DNA of 64,000 bases, from positions 84,464 to 148,463 of the forward strand of contig NZ_PPFX01000003.1 of assembly GCF_002898515.1 (NCBI RefSeq), in the 5' to 3' direction. This DNA is from Geothermobacter hydrogeniphilus (GTDB lineage: Bacteria > Desulfobacterota > Desulfuromonadia > Desulfuromonadales > Geothermobacteraceae). A model generated the notes under the pieces. It ran no database searches. It saw only the letters and a list, made by a program, of their open reading frames with translations, and was not told the origin of the DNA. Position numbers and translations under genes: made by a program. Shown in pieces: positions 16,668-24,342 of this stretch. The stretch's first letter is position 1. The number at the start of each line of letters is the position of its first letter.

Positions 16668-16787
16668 GCGACTGAAAAGCACCCGTCTGCTGCGTTGCCT
16701 GCAACCCTCGTCGCTGCGGAGTAGCTGCCGCTACACCTCACTCCTCGGGTCACAAGGCGCCTTGCATCCAGGCCCTTTTGAGTCGCC
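16667..16787. repeat. 121-bp repeat, copy B (inverted relative to A and C)
   Basis: Starts GGCGACTGAAAAGC directly at the G of the TAG stop of the exonuclease gene and ends CTTTTGAGTCGCC. On the minus strand it matches copies A and C over their full length with few differences. It lies immediately before the terminator at 16816-16849. Confidence 0.85.
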
Positions 16788-16815
16788 TTCAACAGCGCGT
16801 TCAGGCAAACATGAT

Positions 16816-16849
16816 AAAAGCCCCGCCGGCAACTGCCGGCGGGGCTTTT
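16816..16849. terminator. Bidirectional Rho-independent terminator
   Basis: Perfect 15-bp inverted repeat AAAAGCCCCGCCGGC / GCCGGCGGGGCTTTT with a 4-base loop. A and T tracts on both sides allow it to serve the exonuclease gene (plus) and the flavin oxidoreductase gene that ends at 16882 (minus). Confidence 0.9.
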
Positions 16850-16881
16850 CAGGTCGGTATCCCGGAACAAACCGGTGGTGG

Positions 16882-17967
16882 CTACTGGTTGACCACCTCT
16901 TCGTTGTCCAGGTCGAACAATTCGTTGAAAATCTCCTGCACGGTCTCGATCCGGTCGGCCTTCCAGGCGTTGGTACCGCAGAAGATCAGCCCGGTTTCGA
17001 CATCGCCTCGCTGGGCGCGGTCGAGAGCGTGAACGATGCAGAAGCGTTCCTGGTTGACCTTGTAGCTGCACTTCTTCAGGCAACCCGAAGGGCAGCGGGT
17101 GGCGAGGCGCTTTTCCCGTTCTTCCACCGCCGCGACATTGGCTGTCAAGGCCCGCCCGGGGAGTCCGGCCGGGGACATCAGCAGGCCGATATCTTCCTGA
17201 CGGCAGTCAAGATAGGCCTGCTTGAAGGCCGGGTCGGCATCACACTCCTCGGTGGTGACGAAACGGGTGCCCATCTGCACGCCATCGGCCCCCTGTTCCA
17301 GGGCCCGGAGAAAATCGTCGCGATCCCAGACGCCTCCAGCGGTGATCACCGGGACATCGGCGCCATAACGAGAGCGAAACAGTTCCTTGACACCGCGCAC
17401 CGTGGCCATCTGGTCGTAGCTGCCGTTGCCGATATCCTCCGGTTTGGCACCAAGATGCCCACCGGCGGTATCCGGATCCTCGACGATCACCGCATCGGGC
17501 AACCGGTCATAACCCTTGATCCACTTGCGCACGATCAGGTCGGCCGCCTTGACCGAGGAGACAATCGGCACCAAGGCGACATCCGGGTAATCGGCCGTCA
17601 ACCCCGGAAGGTTGAGCGGCAACCCTGCGCCACTGACAATGACTTTCGCGCCCGCCTCGCAGGAGGCCTGAATCAATGCGTCGTAATCGCTGACAGCGAC
17701 CATGCAGTTGACCCCGATGACCCCGTCAGGGGCAATCTCGTAGGCTTTGCGAATCTCTTCCTTGAGGGCCAGCGTGTCGGCAGCCAGATAGTTGCTGCCG
17801 TCATAAAACCGGCTGTTCAGGGCAATCCCGGCCGAAGCGATCAGGCCGACTCCGCCGCAACGCGCCACGTGGCCAGCCAGGCAGGCGCCGGAAATACGCA
17901 CCCCCATGCCCCCCTGGATCAGGGGAAACGGGACCTGGTGTTTTCCAATGGTCAAAGCTGGCAACAT
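16882..17967 (-). CDS. NAD(P)H-dependent flavin oxidoreductase (nitronate monooxygenase/FabK-like)
   Basis: A 361-residue FMN-binding TIM-barrel protein. Features of the family are PFPLIQGGMGVRISG at the N-terminus, VNCMVAVSDYDALI, VIVEDPDTAGGHLG and the phosphate-binding VITAGGVWDRDDF with ALEQGADGVQMGTRF. Members include nitronate monooxygenase, enoyl-ACP reductase II and uncharacterised oxidoreductases; sequence alone does not decide. The C-terminus is unusual in having CPSGCLKKCSYKVNQERFC, four cysteines and a following Cys that could bind a metal or Fe-S cluster, a feature I associate with an anaerobe-enriched subgroup. Start is supported by AAGGAG. It stands alone between a terminator and the divergent two-component genes. 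Confidence 0.88.
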   Translation of the reverse strand: MLPALTIGKHQVPFPLIQGGMGVRISGACLAGHVARCGGVGLIASAGIALNSRFYDGSNYLAADTLALKEEIRKAYEIAPDGVIGVNCMVAVSDYDALIQASCEAGAKVIVSGAGLPLNLPGLTADYPDVALVPIVSSVKAADLIVRKWIKGYDRLPDAVIVEDPDTAGGHLGAKPEDIGNGSYDQMATVRGVKELFRSRYGADVPVITAGGVWDRDDFLRALEQGADGVQMGTRFVTTEECDADPAFKQAYLDCRQEDIGLLMSPAGLPGRALTANVAAVEEREKRLATRCPSGCLKKCSYKVNQERFCIVHALDRAQRGDVETGLIFCGTNAWKADRIETVQEIFNELFDLDNEEVVNQ

Positions 17968-18107
17968 GAGACTCTCCTTGGTTGAATCGCGTGAAATCGG
18001 TGATTGATCTTACTTTTCAAGATAAAAGTTAGCAAAATACGCCAACTTCTTCTGTCAAAGTTCTGTAAAACTTGTCGGAAAACCGGGAGGATGCTATATC
18101 CAACAAC

Positions 18108-19070
18108 ATGAAACTCTTTCAGAAACTGGTCAATCCCATCTTCACCTTCATCGGTCTGCAACTGGTCTGGATCGTACTGCTGGTCGGCTGGATTTACTGG
18201 TTCATGGGCAAGCACCGGCAGGTGCGCGCACTGGCGGAAAAATACAGTACCGAACTGCCGACCGGAGGACTGGACTGGATGATCCTGGTGGAGGGCATCC
18301 TGCTGCTGGTGGCCATCCTGGCCGGGGTCTATGTCATCTTCATCTACTGGCGCCGGCAGATCAGCCTCAACCGCGCGCAGCGTAATTTCATCGCCCAGGT
18401 CACTCACGAACTCAAATCCCCCCTTGCCTCACTGCGCCTGCACCTGGAAACCATCCGCCGGCGTCAACCGGACCCGGACCAGCTGGCTTCCTTCATCGAC
18501 ACCATGCTCGCCGACACCCAGCGGCTCGACACCCTGACCAGCAACCTGCTGACTGTCAACCGACTCGAACACAAGGGACTCAAGCTGACTCTCAAACCGG
18601 GTGATCTTTCAGCCCTGATGAAAAATTATTTCAAGGATCTCCAGTTTTCCCTGCCGCGCGCGGGAAAAATGCGGCTCGACATCCCCCCTGGACTGTGGGC
18701 GCGCATGGATCCCGAATCGCTGGAAACGGTTTTTCGCAACCTGCTTGAAAACGCCCTGCTCTACTCGGAAGACGCGCCACAGATCAACGTTTCACTACAG
18801 CGGGAAAAAAAACAGCTGCATATCCGCTTCAGCGACCGCGGACGCGGCCTGGACGCAAGAGACCTGAAAAAGGTCTTCAAGATGTTCTATCGGGTGCGGG
18901 GAACCGGAAAAACCATTCGCGGATCAGGGCTGGGCCTGTTCATCGTCAGGGTCATCATCCGCCTGCACAAGGGCAGGGTCTGGCTGGAAAGCGCCGGCAA
19001 GGGGCAGGGGACAACGGTCCATATTCTGCTGCCGGCCTGGCAAGGACCGATCGTGGAGAAAGGTGAATGA
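18108..19070 (+). CDS. Membrane sensor histidine kinase
   Basis: A 320-residue kinase with two transmembrane helices (about 12-33 and 62-84) around a small periplasmic loop that holds no recognisable sensor fold. The dimerisation box has FIAQVTHELKSPLASL (phosphoaccepting His), followed by the catalytic domain: RNLLENALLYS (N box), FSDRGRGLDARDL (G1) and GSGLGLFIVRVI (G2). No HAMP is evident. I start at the ATG at 18108; GGGAGG lies 17 bases upstream, rather far, and a σ70-like TTGTCG-N17-TATATC pair ends eight bases before the ATG, so leader-less translation is possible. The stop overlaps the response-regulator ATG (ATGA). Target genes are unknown. Confidence 0.92.
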   Translation: MKLFQKLVNPIFTFIGLQLVWIVLLVGWIYWFMGKHRQVRALAEKYSTELPTGGLDWMILVEGILLLVAILAGVYVIFIYWRRQISLNRAQRNFIAQVTHELKSPLASLRLHLETIRRRQPDPDQLASFIDTMLADTQRLDTLTSNLLTVNRLEHKGLKLTLKPGDLSALMKNYFKDLQFSLPRAGKMRLDIPPGLWARMDPESLETVFRNLLENALLYSEDAPQINVSLQREKKQLHIRFSDRGRGLDARDLKKVFKMFYRVRGTGKTIRGSGLGLFIVRVIIRLHKGRVWLESAGKGQGTTVHILLPAWQGPIVEKGE

Positions 19071-19765
19071 ACCGTCCCTGTATTCTGGTAATCGAGGATG
19101 AACAGCATATCGCCGGCGGTCTGGTCTTCAATCTTGAGGCCGAAGGCTACCGGGTGCTGCTCGCGGAAAGCGGCGAAACCGGCCTGGAATTGCTGCAACG
19201 GGAAAAGATCGACCTGCTGGTTCTCGACCTGATGCTACCGGGCATCTCCGGCTACGAAGTCTGTCGCCGGCTGCGTGAAAAACTGCCGCGCCTGCCGGTG
19301 CTGATCCTCTCCGCCCGATCCGAGGAACGTGACCGGATCAAGGGGCTGAAGCTCGGCGCTGATGACTACCTGACCAAACCTTTCTCCCTGGACGAGTTTC
19401 TACTGAGAGTCCGGGGGATGCTGAAACGCTCCGAGTGGTACCGGCCAGCAGCAACCGGCGAGACCATCTTCGGCAACAACCGGGTCGATCTGTCTGAAGG
19501 CCTGGCAGACGGGAGGAGGGGAGAAATTCGCCTGACCGAGCAGGAAATCCGCCTGCTGCAGGTTTTCTTCGAACACGAGGGGGAAATCCTGTCACGCGGC
19601 GAACTGCTGCAACAGGCCTGGGGCATGGACCCCGCCACCGAGACCCGCACCCTCGACAACTTCGTCGCCCGGCTGCGCAAGTACTTCGAACCCGATCCGG
19701 CCGAGCCGCGGCACTTTCTCACCGTCCGCGGACGAGGCTACCGGTTTGTGCGGGGAGAGGACTGA
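19067..19765 (+). CDS. OmpR-family response regulator
   Basis: A 232-residue two-component regulator. The receiver has IEDEQ at the N-terminus, LLVLDLMLPGISGYE with the phosphorylated Asp at about 50, a conserved Ser in LILSARSEE and the Lys in DYLTKPFS. The C-terminal winged helix is of OmpR/PhoB type (IRLTEQEIRLLQVFFEHEGEILSR...TLDNFVARLRKYFEP...TVRGRGYRFV). It overlaps the kinase gene by four bases, so the pair is translated together. Downstream on the same strand is only repeat C; the next genes are on the opposite strand, so the regulon is elsewhere or unknown. Confidence 0.95.
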   Translation: MNRPCILVIEDEQHIAGGLVFNLEAEGYRVLLAESGETGLELLQREKIDLLVLDLMLPGISGYEVCRRLREKLPRLPVLILSARSEERDRIKGLKLGADDYLTKPFSLDEFLLRVRGMLKRSEWYRPAATGETIFGNNRVDLSEGLADGRRGEIRLTEQEIRLLQVFFEHEGEILSRGELLQQAWGMDPATETRTLDNFVARLRKYFEPDPAEPRHFLTVRGRGYRFVRGED

Positions 19766-19831
19766 AGCAGGGAGGCCCACCTTAAGCTTGTTGAAGGTTT
19801 GGGTTTGTTATTATCTGAACGCGTTGTTGGA

Positions 19832-19950
19832 GACGACAAAAGTGCCTGGATGCAAGGCGTCTTGCGGCCCGAGGGGTGAGGTGCAGCGGCAGCGGCTCCG
19901 CAACGACGAGGGTTGCAGGCAACACTGCAGACGGGTGCTTTTCAGTCCTC
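19832..19950. repeat. 119-bp repeat, copy C
   Basis: Same orientation as copy A and closely matching over GGATGCAAGGCGTCTTGCGG and the rest of the body; similarity to A begins near 19795. Its right end (GCTTTTCAGTC) contains the TGA stop codon of the sulfite reductase gene on the minus strand (19942-19944). Confidence 0.85.
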
Positions 19951-20628
19951 TTTCCCCAGCGCCACCTGGCGCATATACTCCTCCCCGACCTCGTCGAGCA
20001 ATTTCCCCAACCGGCACTTGCGCTCTCGACGCCTGAACCACGCCACCAGCCGGTCAACCATCACCAGCGCCTCTTCAGACGTCGGAACATGCTGAAACAG
20101 GCGACGTGAAAGACGCGGCAGGCCACCACCATTGCCGCCGACCATCAGATTCCAGCCCTTCAGGGTGCCGATCAGGCCGATATCCTTGAGGCAGGCCTCG
20201 GCGCAGTCGTTGGCGCAGCCGGAAACTCCCATCTTGAACTTCCACGGTAGCTGCATACCATGGTAGCGGCGATCGACCTCAAGGCCGACCCTGAGCGAAT
20301 CCTGCTGCCCGCGCTTGCACCAGTCGGTGCCGGGACAAACCTTGATCGAACGGACACAAAGCCCGAGCGGCGCTCCCGGCTGAATGCCGAGATCCCGCCA
20401 GACTGCGTCAAGCTGTTCTTCCTCAAGACCGAGCAGGGCGATGCGCTGGGCGCTGGTCAGCTTGATCTGGCCGACCTTGAACCGTTCAGCCACATCGGCA
20501 ATTTTGCGCAAAACATCGGGGGTAACGATGCCCGCCGGGGTGTGCGGCGCCACGCCATAGGTCTGCCGGTCGCGCTGCACAATAGCCCCCTTGGCCGGGA
20601 GATCCTTTTTGGGCACTTCTTCACTCAT
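19942..20628 (-). CDS. Small siroheme/Fe-S sulfite (nitrite) reductase-like protein
   Basis: A 228-residue one-unit sulfite/nitrite reductase. It has the single ferredoxin-like half (VGQIKLTSAQRIALLGL) and the siroheme-[4Fe-4S] ligands as C98-x5-C104 (VCPGTDWCKRG) and C138-x3-C142 (GCANDCAEAC). Canonical enzymes have two such repeats; this short form corresponds to the low-molecular-weight assimilatory-type sulfite reductase known from sulfate- and sulfur-reducing bacteria. It may reduce sulfite to sulfide in the cytoplasm. The stop codon lies in repeat C, so the last residues (about GKED) may be contributed by the repeat. Between it and the upstream rubredoxin-membrane gene sits a 200-bp palindromic repeat. 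Confidence 0.87.
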   Translation of the reverse strand: MSEEVPKKDLPAKGAIVQRDRQTYGVAPHTPAGIVTPDVLRKIADVAERFKVGQIKLTSAQRIALLGLEEEQLDAVWRDLGIQPGAPLGLCVRSIKVCPGTDWCKRGQQDSLRVGLEVDRRYHGMQLPWKFKMGVSGCANDCAEACLKDIGLIGTLKGWNLMVGGNGGGLPRLSRRLFQHVPTSEEALVMVDRLVAWFRRRERKCRLGKLLDEVGEEYMRQVALGKED

Positions 20629-20695
20629 GCAACAAACCTCGTGACAACAAAAAGAAGGCGATCAACGCGAAAAAAAGAAAAAATTAAAACCCTTT

Positions 20696-20893
20696 GGGCC
20701 GCCAAGCTCCCAAGGGCGCCAAGAAATTCAAAAGCTCTCAACGCTGAGACGGAGAGGGGCAGAGGCGGAGAGAAAGACAAACCCCCTTGCCTGGGTTCAA
20801 ACCCATAAGCCAGATTTGATTTTCTTTGCGCCTCTCCCTCTCTGCGTCTCTCCGTTAAAAGGGTTTTCTTGGCGTTCTTGGTATCTTGGCGGC
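20696..20893. repeat. CCAAGA-type palindromic repeat, copy 2
   Basis: Left end GGGCCGCCAAGCTCCCAAGG, inner part GAGACGGAGAGGGGCAGAGG, right end with TCTTGGCGTTCTTGGTATCTTGGCGGC. The two halves are inverse to each other. It fills the gap between the sulfite reductase and rubredoxin-type genes. Confidence 0.75.
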
Positions 20894-20909
20894 ATTCTTT
20901 CAGCCCCTC

Positions 20910-21479
20910 TCAGCGGCGCGTTTTCCAGTGAAAAACCAGCTTGCCGCCATAATGACCGAGCAGCGCCGCGCAGGCCATCATCACCGCCAGGCAGAACAGG
21001 TAAAGAAACGCCGCCACGCCCCCCCCGGCAGGCAATTCAGGGTGGGCAAGATGCAGAAACAGGGCACCGCAACCGGCCACGAACAGGACGGCCGCCAGGA
21101 TGATTTTTTTCAAAAAGATGGGAGCCTTTTCACCGCCGTAACGGGTTTTCCAGTCATAAATGCCCGAAACCAGCGAAACCGGCACCGTCAGCACCGTCAG
21201 CAGGAGCAGCCAGAAGACAGCCTCGGCCAATGCAGGCCGCGCCGTGACCCAGAACAGCAGCAGAAAAACCCACAGCGCCGGAACCAGTCCATTGGGAAAA
21301 TGAGCCATCACCGCGTGTAGGCGGAAGGTATGCCAGAGATCATGGATCAGGTTCGTCGGTTGCGCCTCCAGTGGAATGAACTGGTCCCGTCCGGCACCAC
21401 AGACCGGGCAGATCTCCGGCGGCTCCAAACCTTCATGGATGTAGCCGCAGACGATGCACTTCCATTGTTGCTTGGCCAT
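20910..21479 (-). CDS. Rubredoxin-type domain fused to a DUF2231 four-helix membrane domain
   Basis: A 189-residue membrane protein. Residues 1-35 form a rubredoxin/rubrerythrin-like Fe(Cys)4 site: C8 and C11 in WKCIVCGYIHEG, C24 and C27 in EICPVCGAGRDQF. The remainder (50-185) has four hydrophobic helices starting with HAVMAHFPNGLVPALWVFLLL, which matches the DUF2231 type with its conserved HPxx/HFPNG entry. It could pass electrons between a cytoplasmic donor and a membrane partner, or sense redox state; no direct evidence. AGGTATCTGTCA precedes the ATG. It lies upstream of, and on the same strand as, the small sulfite reductase, an arrangement that fits a redox pair. Confidence 0.85.
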   Translation of the reverse strand: MAKQQWKCIVCGYIHEGLEPPEICPVCGAGRDQFIPLEAQPTNLIHDLWHTFRLHAVMAHFPNGLVPALWVFLLLFWVTARPALAEAVFWLLLLTVLTVPVSLVSGIYDWKTRYGGEKAPIFLKKIILAAVLFVAGCGALFLHLAHPELPAGGGVAAFLYLFCLAVMMACAALLGHYGGKLVFHWKTRR

Positions 21480-21599
21480 TGACAGATACCTTCATCGGGG
21501 ATCGATTTTCCCGGCGGAGAGCAAACGGGCACGGAGAACGGTCTTCCAAGATGTTAACGGAGACAATCCTGCCAGGCAAGCGCCATCACCGTGAAAAGC

Positions 21600-21627
21600 T
21601 TGCAAGCAACGGGCAAATGCCTATAAT
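21600..21627 (+). promoter_or_regulatory. σ70 promoter for the quinone oxidoreductase gene
   Basis: TTGCAA (21600-21605), 16 bases, perfect TATAAT (21622-21627), about 50 bases before the ATG at 21677, which has AAGGAGAGAG in front. Confidence 0.6.
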
Positions 21628-21676
21628 CAAGGCACCTGCGCATCATCCAAAGTGAGTCTATTCAAGGAGAGAGACA

Positions 21677-22675
21677 ATGAAAGCAGTTTTGATGGACGGC
21701 TTCGGCGGGGTCGAAGTCCTGAAAGTCGGCGAAGCCGAGAAACCGGCGCCGAGAGCGGATCAAGTGCTGATCAGGGTAGTGGCCAGTTCCATCAGCCGCC
21801 CCGACCTGGTGCAGCGTGAAGGCAAGTACCCGCCGCCGCCGGGAGATTCGGAGATTCTCGGCCTCGAAGTGGCCGGCACCATTGAAGAACTCGGCAACGA
21901 TGTCAAGGGCTGGAAGGTCGGCGACCGGGTCATGTCACTGGTCGGCGGTGGCGGCTATGCTGAGTACGCGGTCGCCTACGGCTGCCATCTGATGCCGATC
22001 CCCGAAAGCATGAGCTTCGAGGAGGCGGCCTGTGTCTGCGAATCCTACATCACCGCGTTTCACAACGTCTTCGTTCTCGGCCGCCTGGCCGACGGCGAAA
22101 CCGCCATCTTCCATGGCGGCGGCGGCGGCGTCAACACCGCGGCGGTGCAACTGGCGAGGGCGTTGACGCCGAACAGCAGGCTGATTGTCACCACCCACCC
22201 CGACAAGGAAGCACGCGTCAGGGAACTCGGTGTCGACCTGTGCATCGACTTCACCACCACCCCCGACTTTTCCGGTCTGGTCAAGGAATGGACCCTGGCA
22301 AACACCGGCAAAAAGGGGGTCGGCATGATCCTCGACCACGTCGGTGCCAAGTACCTCAAACCAAACATGGATTCTCTCGACTACGCCGGCCGCCTGGTGA
22401 TCATCGGCATCATCAGCGGCATCAAGGCGGAACTGAATCTGGCGCTGATGATGGTCAAACGCCAGGAGATCATCGGCTCGGTACTGCGCTCCCGCCCGGT
22501 GTCGGAAAAAGGGGAGATCGTTCGCCTGTTCACGGAACGCGCCCTGCCCGCTTTCGCCGAACGCAAAGTGGTGCCGATCATCGAGCAGGTCTTCCCCATC
22601 GAGCAGATCCGGGACGCCCATCGGATGATGGAAGAAGACAGACATTTCGGCAAGATCGTGCTGAAACTCAGTTAA
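21677..22675 (+). CDS. Zinc-type medium-chain NAD(P)H:quinone oxidoreductase
   Basis: A 332-residue medium-chain dehydrogenase/reductase of the quinone oxidoreductase (PIG3-like) subfamily. The GroES-like N-domain (VLIRVVASSISRPDLVQREGKYPPPPG, LGLEVAGTIEELG) lacks the zinc-ligand cysteines of alcohol dehydrogenases. The Rossmann domain has the nucleotide loop as HGGGGGVNTAAVQLA. It should use NADPH to reduce quinones or enones; substrate is not predictable. An AAGGAGAGAG ribosome-binding site and a σ70 promoter precede it, and a terminator hairpin follows, so it is a single-gene unit. Confidence 0.92.
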   Translation: MKAVLMDGFGGVEVLKVGEAEKPAPRADQVLIRVVASSISRPDLVQREGKYPPPPGDSEILGLEVAGTIEELGNDVKGWKVGDRVMSLVGGGGYAEYAVAYGCHLMPIPESMSFEEAACVCESYITAFHNVFVLGRLADGETAIFHGGGGGVNTAAVQLARALTPNSRLIVTTHPDKEARVRELGVDLCIDFTTTPDFSGLVKEWTLANTGKKGVGMILDHVGAKYLKPNMDSLDYAGRLVIIGIISGIKAELNLALMMVKRQEIIGSVLRSRPVSEKGEIVRLFTERALPAFAERKVVPIIEQVFPIEQIRDAHRMMEEDRHFGKIVLKLS

Positions 22676-22712
22676 CCTCCGGAGTCAGATTCACCTGCCG
22701 TTGGACAAAACA

Positions 22713-22750
22713 AGAACCGGCAACGGATCATTCATTCCGTTGCCGGTTCT
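22713..22750 (+). terminator. Rho-independent terminator-like hairpin
   Basis: Perfect 15-bp inverted repeat AGAACCGGCAACGGA / TCCGTTGCCGGTTCT with an 8-base loop after the quinone oxidoreductase gene; the following tract (CTTCATGG) is a poor T-run. Confidence 0.7.
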
Positions 22751-22862
22751 CTTCATGGCCGCCCTGGGGGGATGTTGCAAAAGGCAGCCTGAACCCGGTC
22801 CCGACAGACCGTCAACATCATCCCTTTTTCAAATCCAATCACCTCGACGAAAAGGAACCAGA

Positions 22863-23867
22863 TCATTCGGATCTGCGCCGCCGTGCCAGCACCAAGCTGG
22901 AAAGGCCCGCGCCGAGCAGAAAGAGGGTTCCCGGTTCGGGCACCGGCGGTGGGCCGTCATCACCGCCGCCGACATACTGCTGGATTTCTCCCCCGCCGAG
23001 TTCATAGAGATAACTGCCACTGCCGGCCCAGAAATGATTCAGGGCGCCGAAGCCCATGCCCTCAACAGCCTTGCCCTTCGTCCCGAGGACCTCTTCATAA
23101 GCGAACCGGTTCCATTCGTTCCAGCCGGTCTCGGTTGTCGCCGTGTCGGGATTGTCGCCCATTCCCCATTGGGCAATGTAGTTGGAGGTCATGTCGGAAA
23201 CGAACAGGTATCCGTTGACGAATTCCAGGCCGTCACCGTGAGAACCGGCCATGTTGGCCCAGGTAAACTGGTAGGTCCAGTCACTGTCCCCGGGAGAAAG
23301 GCTGTAGACCTTGCGATCTTCATTTCCCACCCACCATTTTCCATCACCGTAGGAGAGGAGGGAAAAGTTGCCCCAGCCCGTGCCGGTAATGGCACCACCG
23401 GCCGTGGGCGTACTCGCCACGGTTTCGACATAATTGCCGGTCGCCTTGTCGAATTTGACAACCTCGTTGCGGTAGCCGGCAGCCGTCAGATTCTGCCGGT
23501 AACCGAGAGTATACAGGTAGCTGTCGTCGACATACATCTCGCCGACGCTGCGGCCATTCAGGGAACCGTTGTAACCGGAAAGACTGATGGCCACCGGAGA
23601 GGTGAAGCTCCGGGGCTGGTAGTTGGGATTCAGCGTTGTCCCGTCGGCCAGGTAATAGGGCTCGTCCGCCTTGGCCATATCCGCGACCGAGACACTGGTC
23701 CGATAGACACTCGTCCCCCCCCCATAGTAGATTTCATTGCCATAGGTCGCGACATCATTTTCGTAACCGGAACCCGCGAACGTGGAAAATTCATAATACC
23801 CCACCGCCAGTGCCGACGAAGCCGTCAAAACCATGCCCAGGGCCCACAAAAAACATATTTTCTTCAT
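22863..23867 (-). CDS. PEP-CTERM sorting-signal protein
   Basis: An exported protein of 334 residues. It begins with a signal peptide (MKKICFLWALGMVLTASSALA) and ends in the tripartite PEP-CTERM signal: VPEPGT, a hydrophobic helix LFLLGAGLSSLVLA, and a basic tail RRRRSE. Such proteins are recognised by an exosortase (EpsH/XrtA type) and end up in the exopolysaccharide or outer surface. The mature body is rich in Gly, Tyr, Ser and Asn with repeated motifs of beta-propeller flavour (YLYTLGYRQNLTAAGYRNEVVKFD, YLFVSDMTSNYIAQWG). No exosortase gene is in the window. GAGGAGAGGACA precedes the ATG; a σ54-like promoter candidate lies at 23955-23971. Confidence 0.9.
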   Translation of the reverse strand: MKKICFLWALGMVLTASSALAVGYYEFSTFAGSGYENDVATYGNEIYYGGGTSVYRTSVSVADMAKADEPYYLADGTTLNPNYQPRSFTSPVAISLSGYNGSLNGRSVGEMYVDDSYLYTLGYRQNLTAAGYRNEVVKFDKATGNYVETVASTPTAGGAITGTGWGNFSLLSYGDGKWWVGNEDRKVYSLSPGDSDWTYQFTWANMAGSHGDGLEFVNGYLFVSDMTSNYIAQWGMGDNPDTATTETGWNEWNRFAYEEVLGTKGKAVEGMGFGALNHFWAGSGSYLYELGGGEIQQYVGGGDDGPPPVPEPGTLFLLGAGLSSLVLARRRRSE

Positions 23868-23954
23868 TGTCCTCTCCTCTTATGTGCACGACAACCGTGA
23901 TTGGCAGATGGCCGGTCAACATCGACCGGACAAGCGGTCCATGCTTCCCGGAAC

Positions 23955-23971
23955 ATCAAGTTCGATGCCAA
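23955..23971 (-). promoter_or_regulatory. Weak σ54-type promoter candidate for the PEP-CTERM gene
   Basis: On the minus strand TTGGCATCGAACTTGAT has the GG and TTG elements at the right spacing (12 bases between GG and the -12 dinucleotide), but the invariant GC at -12 is GA. It lies about 90 bases before the ATG. Confidence 0.3.
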
Positions 23972-24175
23972 AAAGATTTTCATGTATTTTCAATAAGTTG
24001 AAAGGCTGGAGGAGGGCCGGGAAGAAACTCTGTCAAAAAACCCGACGACAACCGGCCGTAAACCGGACGACCCCTGAAAACCATTTTATTTCAGCAGCTT
24101 CAACGACAGTCAGAAAAACAACGGCGTTTCGCGCAACAATAACCATTCGCGGGTTGTAAAAAAAATCGACCCCAT

Positions 24176-24211
24176 CATCTTTGATGCTTTTTTGCGAGAC
24201 CATCAAAGATG
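24176..24211. promoter_or_regulatory. Paired palindromic boxes, possible activator sites
   Basis: CATCTTTGATG (24176-24186) and CATCAAAGATG (24201-24211): each is a CATC-N3-GATG palindrome, and the two are also inverse to each other, 25 bases apart. They lie about 210-240 bases upstream of the σ54-like site on one side and about 135 bases before the YdjC-type gene on the other. Confidence 0.45.
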
Positions 24212-24342
24212 AAAAGAGAATTGAACATTTATGCTATCCTTCCGACCACGGTAAGGGCATCAACTCAGGGTGAAGCAACAGTGAACATCAACAACCTGTT
24301 CCCATATCGACCGGGCCCACATCATTGTCGGGGGGTCTGCGC

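Larger units (their letters stand above)
23868..24342. other. 475-bp intergenic region with regulatory palindromes only
   Basis: Divergent gap between the PEP-CTERM gene and the YdjC-type gene. Besides the listed σ54-like site and the CATC-TTT-GATG boxes there is CCGGTC-N6-GACCGG at 23912-23929. Frames on the plus strand here have no protein-like composition. I see no RNA gene. Confidence 0.5.
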
